In this document: in pieces, positions 54,978 to 64,000 of the stretch
Layout of the letters: each line of letters starts with the position of its first letter
How positions within the stretch are numbered: the first letter of the stretch is position 1
Made by a program: the position numbers and the translations under genes
The notes under the pieces: model-generated
The model's database searches: none
What the model was told of the DNA's origin: nothing
Seen by the model: only the letters and a program-made list of their open reading frames with translations
NCBI GenBank assembly: GCA_002900995.3
Contig: CM035305.1
Span: 3,332,467-3,396,466 of the forward strand
Origin: Ganoderma boninense
Taxonomy: Eukaryota > Basidiomycota > Agaricomycetes > Polyporales > Polyporaceae
DNA length: 64,000 nt
Direction: 5' to 3'

Positions 54978-57101
54978 ATGAAGCTCACATTCTCGCCCGA
55001 CCTCCACCAGACGACCAAAGTCATGTTGTCCCCGTCCCCGGCACATCCTCGATCAGGCATCGTCCATACATACCCTCCTCTTCAAGGCAACCTTCGATTC
55101 CCCCCAGTCCTACCATCGGGCGCGCTCCGACAGGTTTCGGGTTGAGCTCTGGACGAACCTCCCCGTCCATGGCATTGTTGGACGCAGCGGAGAGTGGCGA
55201 GCAGTGCAGTTCACGGAGCCGGAGCAGGTCCAGATCCAAGGCGGGTCCAACTCAGCGCAGTCAGGCTTCTCCCTCTTCGCGGACACGGAACGGGAAGCGT
55301 GAGGAGAACACGCTGTACCTCAAGCTCAACGCTTCGCTGCAGGACCACATCGGTGCGCGATTCTCGTACACGTTCCGGCTCGTGCACGCTTCCGGACATG
55401 TCGAGTGGCTGGGAGACACAACAACAACGGCACGATCGTGGTGGAGCAGGGCGTGCCCGGTGTTACTCTGTCTCAGGAATGGGCTATTCACAAGGACGGG
55501 GCGTTCAGCCTCGGAGTGCCTTCGGTGAAGAAACCTTTGGTCCACTTGGATGAACCGGAGCAATGGTTAGGATGGGTTTGGACGCTAACCGCGAGGTACG
55601 GTGAAACCATTGGATGACCGTGGTATGATGCTTATCGCAGTCTAGCCTCCCGACGCAGTTCGCAGGGACAAGTACTTGCGAAGGCAAGGCTATGGTGTTG
55701 CTCCCTCGCCTCTCCGCCAATCTCGGCGAGTCGTTGAAGCCTCTGATACTCCTCGCGGGCGACTCGTCGAGCCTCCGTCTCAGTGCAGACGGCAACATCG
55801 AGGTGGACTCTTCGGGCTCTACCAAGCGAGCCACCCTTGCAGCTTTGGAGCACGCGCAAAATCTCCTCGCAGAAGCGGCCGCATTGTGTCACGGTGCCGT
55901 CTTGTCATTTGATTCGACGGCTGCTGTGGTCGCGACTCAGCAATCAGGTGCCGCCGCCCCATATCATGTTGTCGTGTTGCCAGTCTCCGATGTTTGGGAT
56001 ATGCAGACCCTCTCCCTGCGGAAGCTGCAGCTTCCGACGATGTCGACTTCTGAAGGTCAAGGATTGGTTTTGTTCTCTCCCAAAATTGCGCAAGGCAAAG
56101 CTGCTGAACGGCCACTTCCACATGATGGTTTTTTGCACTTCGGCCCCTCTGGCGGCGAATTGCTTGTTTCGCCCGTCAGCATTGTCTGCGAGGGCGATCG
56201 AACGTGGCAGGTTACTCTGCTGACCCCATCCAGACAGTTCACTCTGCGCACCGAAAAAAAACCCCTTGTCCCACAAATCCTTCCTACTCCGCCACCTTCA
56301 CCGCCTGCGCGTGAATCGACGTTCAGCACTCTCTCCATAGGCCGCGAAGTCCCAGGAACGGCACAACCCAGTGTCCCAATGTCCGGAGGTGATAGTGGGC
56401 AGCATGATGATGTGCAGTCTCCTGCGCCGTCGAGCGGTAATGGTGATGAAGCCCGCCATTCTGCTCATCGACGACGTCGGTCCCTGTCCACGATGCTGGT
56501 CCGCAGCCTCCCCGCGCGCCTCGTTCGCGCTTACCTGCACGCGGTATTCAACATCGTCTTCTGGTTCTGGAGCGTCTTCGCCAAGACCTTTGCCGTCCGC
56601 CTCATCGGCGAGGGCATCCCTCAGGTCGTCACTCGTCTCCTCGGCATTGCGCTCGCGAAGACAGCGGCGAGGCCTCAGGGACAAGAGGAGGATCATCTGC
56701 GCCCACGAACAGCGTCGAGCCGTCAGATGCGACACGGGCTCCCCAACGCGAGTCTACCAGCTCTCCCACTCCAAACGGGCTAGGAGGAGCTCAGCCTCGT
56801 CTCGTCCGATGTGCCTGTCGCCGCCCCATCTCCCCAGCCCTCGTCCTCAGGTCTGAAGGAGCACGACGGACCGCTGCTGGCGGTGACGCATGTGGTGGTG
56901 TCTACTGTATTGCCACGAGAGCGGCCGTCCCTCGCCGCTATGCTCGTATGCGGGTCTGGACCCATCAAAGACCTCTGTGGCACGTTTAACGGCGAGTCGT
57001 TGGCTGCGCCGTCCGTCACACCTCTCGATGATGACGTTTACCTCGTTGAGTTCCGGGAACTGGACGGGGATGGTGAGCTGATGGTTTCTTTCGCGCTATG
57101 A
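54978..57101 (+). CDS. Unrecognised fungal protein with C-terminal hydrophobic helices
   Basis: I do not recognise this gene. The first exon MKLTFSPDLHQTTK continues, if a 37-nt intron (55020-55056) is removed, as ASSIHTLLFKATFDSPQSYH and RVELWTNLPVHGIVGRSGEW. A 70-nt intron (55228-55297) leads to REENTLYLKLNASLQDHIGA and FSYTFRLVHASGHVEWLG. There the frame jumps by one base before NNNGTIVVEQGVPGVTLSQE and PEQWLGWVWTL. After an intron at 55596-55645 a long exon gives SLPTQFAGTSTC, RLSANLGESLKPLILLAGD, a Pro/Ser linker, then hydrophobic LVRAYLHAVFNIVFWFWSVF and IGEGIPQVVTRLLGIALA. A last exon ends FRELDGDGELMVSFAL. The N-terminal half looks like a beta-rich ligand-binding fold, the second half membrane-associated. 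The function is unknown. Confidence 0.65.
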
Positions 57102-57514
57102 TTGATTGTTCGGTGCTTTTTCGGTGCTCTGGATCCCTTGTGCTTCTACCCCTTCTTCGGCGGGTCCGGAATGGCATGCCTCGTCTGTTGTAACATGTAT
57201 CAATTGCCCCGTCATCTTGTCTGTATTATTTCGGAATCTCGGAAATGATGTAACGGTACGATACGCACGTCCACGAACACCGTAGATTTATGTATGTCAC
57301 GATTGTCCACGTCCAATGAATATATATGCTTTCTGCGACTCGTCGAAATAACCGTAATCCCAGCGAACGAAAGTATGTGTGAACAGTTTAGGCTACATGG
57401 AGTGATACAAATCTTGAGTACAACAACAATCCGGTGATAGCGATGACAACAGCATATAGCGAGAGTCCTTCCGTTTGTATGAAAGCAGTTTGTCAGTACC
57501 TTGGTGGCTTCTCA
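57102..57514. other. Convergent 3' ends, no gene seen
   Basis: 413 bases between the stop codons of the unrecognised + gene and the RING gene (-). AT-rich in the middle (57180-57320), with sequences like AATATATATGC that fit 3' ends. No gene is seen. Confidence 0.5.
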
Positions 57515-59125
57515 TCAAGCCTGGTGGGGAGGAGTTGAGAAGAACGCGAACAAATCTGGCGACGACTGCGGGGAATCTTCATCAGCCGACTCGTCCTCGC
57601 TCGAGCTGCTCTCTTCCAGGGCAGCCTGGGCCTGAGCGTTGATGAAGGCGACCAGCTGCGAGTTCGGGGGGCTGTCCGGGTTCTGGAGGTCCCATTGTGT
57701 GCTTTGGAGGACCGCAAGCTGCCCAGACGTCTCTGCCCATTCCCTAGAGCAGGTAGTAACAATGGTAAGAATAACACTTCGAGAGGGAGTGTGGAACTTA
57801 CCCTAAGCGGCGCTGGCGCTCTTGGTACCGGACCCCGGTAGGCTGCCAGTCCACGACTCCTGTCGTGCCGAGCGCAGCGATGTGCTTGTCAATGGCGTGC
57901 TGAAGCGAGTAGTTCGGGACCACTAGGATGTTGTTCGTGAGCTGGGCGCGGCACGTGGGGCACGACGGACGGCGACCGGGCTGTGGTCGAGTGCAGAATC
58001 ATACTTTGGATAAGAATCTGGGGATGTCCGGAAATTTTTTAGCATGCGTACGTTTTGCTTCATCCATCGAATGCAGCAGTCGCCACAGTAAGAGTGGCCG
58101 CAGGGGATACCCACGTGCGGAGCGACACTGAAGGTGTGATGAGAAGCAGATTCGACATAAGTAGACAGGTTATCCTGCTTACAAGATCTCACAGCAGCTG
58201 AGAAGAAGCAAGTGGTGCGTTAATGTGTGCATGTAACCGAAGAGATCAATACTTACATGGGACACTGTACGCTCTCCTCCATCTCGGTGAGAACAGCACG
58301 TGCGGAAGCGTGGCGATCCTTTGGCTTGCCCTTCCCTTTGCTCTTCTTACTCAACGTTGGTAAGAGATCATCATTAAAAGATCGCTTGCGCTTGGCGGAC
58401 GAGGCATTTGTGATTTGGCTGCCGATGAGGCTTGAGGTGGTAGTGGCTAGTAGGGGCAAAAGTTGAGGGAGACCTTGTACACGAGAACGAAATTCGAATA
58501 CGAACTTGTCCTCGATACGCCAGAACTTGGAGGCGCGGGTTGCGTCAGTGCTAGGGAGAGATCATTTTTTAACGTGAAAGTCACAGTGTAATGGACAAAT
58601 AAACATACGAGGCTCGTCGACTTGGGACGCAACGGGGCTGTGATCAAGTGCTGGACAGATAGCAATGATTAGTGCGGTGCATACAAAATCCGAGCTCGCT
58701 AGTCATGGGATCCGGAGGAACGCCGTACCTGGTTGGGCTGTTCTCACGGCATTACGTTCAATGGTGTTCACTTCCTCCAGGAAAGTCGAGTTGACTTCGT
58801 CGAAGGAGTACTGCGTTGAATTCGGGGATGCAATAAGAGTGTCACGTTCCGGGGGAGGTTGGGTATTCATTGGTGGTTGCGCCACCGGCGATGTAGAAGG
58901 CCCGGGCACAGGCTGCGCAGGAGGACCGAGCTCTGCGATTTCGTCAAGATCAATATCTGCGAACGTGTCCGTTTCATTATAGATGTCGTATTCGTCAAGC
59001 TCAGGATGCGGTCTTGATTGTGGCGGAGAGGCGCGAGAGAGGACCTGAACAGCAGAGAAATCGTAGTCATCAGGAAGTGCATCGAACTCGTCGGGAGATG
59101 GGGCAGGTGCTAGAGAACTCTGCAT
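57515..59125 (-). CDS. RING-type E3 ubiquitin ligase-like protein
   Basis: A predicted E3 ligase defined by a C-terminal-half RING finger. The N-terminus MQSSLAPAPSPDEFDALPDD is acidic (FADIDLDEIAELG) and disordered. A middle exon gives SKFWRIEDKFVFEFRSRVQG and LPLLATTTSSLIGSQITN, then a Lys-rich nuclear-type stretch KKSKGKGKPKDRH. The RING runs from EMEESVQCPMCCEIL over VAPHVGIPCGHSYCGDCCIR and WMKQN to RRPSCPTCRAQL (C-x2-C, CxH, C-x2-C, C-x2-C). The tail holds NYSLQHAIDKHIAALG and an acidic Ser-rich end (ESSSSEDESADEDSPQ). An intron joins the two sides of the WMKQN part. The junction between the acidic part and SKFWRI is uncertain: it keeps frame only with a weak GTCGAC donor. Substrates cannot be inferred. 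Confidence 0.85.
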
Positions 59126-59614
59126 GTCGACGCCCCCAGTGAGTGTACAGGCCAAAAAGGGCGTGTGGCGGACTTGGTTATGGAGGTGAGTGGAAGAGAG
59201 GCGTGGTGGTGTGATGGTGGGTGCAGAGCATCACTGTTAACCACCGTGACAGGGGCGCGTTTTCCATCCACCGCCACGAGGTAGTCACGTTGCGGCGCTT
59301 AGCGCTGCCTCACCCTCACCAAAGCGGGTCCACTGATAGCCGGCTCAACCACAGCCAATGGTGCTGCGAGACGGTCTACCAAGACACCAAAGGGGCTGTA
59401 AGCGCAGAATTATAAACGCGTTGGACAGGGAAATAAGGGTATGGACAGCGCCGAAATCGTGAAGGTCAGTTTACGCGAACGATGTGGTACATTCCTTTCT
59501 TCACAGTCCGTCCGTCGACAGCGTTTACATTACCTAAGGTATCGATTTCATACTTCCACGAGGACGCCAGATATTTAGAGCTGAAGTGTACAAATAGATT
59601 GCAAGCGAGCCACT
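59126..59614. other. Intergenic: RING promoter and SGT1 3' end
   Basis: 489 bases between tandem - strand genes. No coding sequence was recognised. The stretch 59220-59350 contains the ATG-rich leader region of the RING gene on the - strand. Confidence 0.45.
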
Positions 59615-62666
<3,052 letters not shown>

Positions 62667-62892
62667 GTTTTGAAGCTGTCGCTGGCAACTGCCGCCAATC
62701 CAGAAGACTTTGAGCGAGGAGGGATGCTGAGAGGGATCGCCGAGAAAAGCGACGAGGCATCTCCGATCTCGATCTCAAAACGCGTCATGGGGAGTCACGT
62801 GGTGAGACACTTGCCCTCTTTGGGACATCGCGGCAGCAACGGAGGACGCGACGTACGCGACTTTTGGCCCAACGACATCGACTTAGAACACG
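62667..62892. promoter_or_regulatory. Short divergent promoter (SGT1-like / V-ATPase F)
   Basis: 226 bases separate the divergent start codons, so both promoters are compact and may share elements. No TATA box was noticed. Confidence 0.55.
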
Positions 62893-63455
62893 ATGGCCGG
62901 CCATCAGGATCGCAATTTGCTTGCAGTCATTGGAGACGAGGTATGTCTACATTTACAGCCTCTGGATGTTTGCTGAATCACCCAGGATTCCGTCACTGGG
63001 CTCCTGCTCGCCGGCATAGGCAACGTAGGCCAAAACCAAACCAAGAACTTCCTTGTTGTGGACTCAAGTACGTAGCTCAACTCTAGGATCTCATTGATTA
63101 TGAACGTATAAGGCCATTCTAGAAACACAAATACCGACTATTGAGGCTGCATTCGAGGAGTTCACCTCTCGGAAGGATGTCGCTATCCTGCTCATTAACC
63201 AGCATGTGCGTATCTCAACCTTCTCCTACTCTTCCACCCGCCCAACAACCGTTGTAGGTCGCCGAGAAGATCAGGCCGATGGTTGACAAATACCAAGCGC
63301 CATTCCCAGCTCTACTCGAGATCCCGTCCAAAGACCATCCTTACGGTTCGTCCCGCACGACTCTCGACTCTCGGCTCGACACTAGACTGACCGACTTTTT
63401 AGACCCTAGCAAGGACTCCGTACTGAAACGTGTCCAGAAGCTCTTCGGTGAATGA
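62893..63455 (+). CDS. VMA7: V-type proton ATPase subunit F
   Basis: A stalk subunit of the V1 sector of the vacuolar H+-ATPase, needed for coupling ATP hydrolysis to rotation. The protein is [96 protein letters not shown] and [21 protein letters not shown] (split blocks), about 120 residues as in the family. The [12 protein letters not shown] and ILLINQ blocks are the family signature. Five exons join in phase, with introns of about 50 nt. The start is the only ATG before the conserved [10 protein letters not shown]. Confidence 0.96.
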
Positions 63456-63600
63456 GCATACGACTCACGCTTCTGCACCTCAGTCAGTCCAGGATAATTG
63501 CATCTGTATTTTAATTTGCATTCCGCTACATGTACAACGATGTTATACCCTCCCTGCACGCGGCGATGCAGAGAACGGTGAGATCATAACATAGTAATAT

Positions 63601-63618
63601 GGCCGCATACATGCGGCC
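63601..63618. repeat. Perfect 8-bp stem between convergent genes
   Basis: GGCCGCAT, two bases, then ATGCGGCC: a perfect inverted repeat 20 bases before the stop codon of the TIM21-like gene (-) and 146 bases after the V-ATPase F stop. It could act in 3' end formation of either transcript, but fungi do not use hairpin terminators for mRNA. Confidence 0.7.
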
Positions 63619-63638
63619 TAGAAACAGCCTTCCGCGAG

Positions 63639-64000
63639 CTACCGATGCCATCGGATTATAGGTTCCGTTTCCTGAACGCCGTCCGCTCGTTGAATGAACA
63701 CTCGGCGAGGATTCCTTGTGTTGGAATTTGGCATGTCGATGAGGAGATACCGGAATTGATAGTACCCTTGATCATTCTGTGGAAGGCCGTGAGCAAACTT
63801 CAATAAGAGACAGCGATACCCACGTACCATGACGAGGTCAGCATGCACTTCGCCCTCGGTGAATGCGGTTCCGCTGTGCACCTCTCCTGACGAGCTTCCG
63901 GACCTTGTCGAACCCTTGATTCCGGAGAACATGCCCGTGACCGAGGACATCCATCCCTTGTTCTCCTCCAGCTTCTTCTCCAGGACCGGTGTAGGTGGCT
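63639..64000 (-). CDS. C-terminal part of a TIM21-like mitochondrial protein (partial)
   Basis: The gene runs off the right edge; only the last two exons are present. The visible part reads PPTPVLEKKLEENKGWMSSV, TGMFSGIKGSTRSGSSSG and GTAFTEGEVHADLVM. An intron starting GTACGTG follows, then NDQGYYQFRYLLIDMPNSNT, RNPRRVFIQRADGVQETEPI and IRWHR. A beta-rich C-terminal domain with YxFRYLLxDxP and RRVFxxR is what I associate with Tim21, a TIM23 translocase subunit. With only 90-100 residues the call is tentative. The missing 5' part should contain the presequence and one membrane helix if this is right. Confidence 0.55.
   Translation of the reverse strand, partial: PPTPVLEKKLEENKGWMSSVTGMFSGIKGSTRSGSSSGEVHSGTAFTEGEVHADLVMVRGYRCLLLKFAHGLPQNDQGYYQFRYLLIDMPNSNTRNPRRVFIQRADGVQETEPIIRWHR

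Overview
This window is nuclear DNA from a filamentous basidiomycete, most likely an Agaricomycete. The genes are dense and carry many introns, mostly about 45-75 nt with GT...AG ends. The proteins are of fungal type: a CIIM-tailed Ras, Rpd3-type HDAC, MTC1, RXT2-like, BLM10, fungal SGT1/ecdysoneless and mitochondrial LSC2. There are no operons, CRISPR arrays or prokaryotic defence genes, and I recognised no intact transposon, tRNA or rRNA. All exon structures here come from splice consensus, reading-frame phase and family knowledge, not from transcripts.

Layout. 1-2.6 kb has no recognisable gene. 2.6-3.5 kb: Ras-like GTPase (+) with an apparent 2-nt exon. 3.5-5.6 kb is gene-poor. 5.6-10.6 kb: PMP24-type peroxisomal membrane protein and a chromodomain protein (both -). 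10.9-15 kb: MTC1 (+), complex I NDUFS3-type subunit (-), SPF27 splicing factor (+). 15.3-19.6 kb: a REXO4-like protein with a degenerate active site, and biotin synthase (both -). 19.6-23.5 kb is mostly non-coding, with one small hypothetical ORF and a cluster of palindromes at 22.49-22.82 kb. 23.5-30 kb: BTG/Tob-like protein (-), ribosomal protein S27 (+), acyl-CoA thioesterase (-), XPA/Rad14 (-). 30-35.7 kb: class I HDAC (-), DinB-like protein (-), succinyl-CoA ligase beta subunit (+). 35.9-43 kb: a large disordered PRRC2/BAT2-like protein (-) and an RXT2-like protein (+). 43-51.6 kb: a many-exon BLM10/PA200 proteasome activator (+). 51.8-64 kb: HIT-like protein (-), TRAX (+), an unrecognised membrane-associated protein (+), RING E3 (-), SGT1/ecdysoneless (-), V-ATPase subunit F (+) and a partial TIM21-like gene running off the right edge (-).

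The content is mainly housekeeping: mitochondria (NDUFS3, BIO2, LSC2, possibly TIM21), peroxisomes (PMP24, thioesterase), chromatin (HDAC, RXT2-like, chromodomain) and proteolysis (BLM10, RING). HDAC and RXT2-like would belong to the same Rpd3L co-repressor and lie about 9 kb apart. Nothing looks like a co-regulated cluster. I found no clearly novel multi-gene system. The most notable signals are unusual gene structures (2-nt, 8-nt and 15-nt exons), a pseudo-exonuclease, a palindrome cluster, and a few places where a conserved reading frame is displaced by one base.
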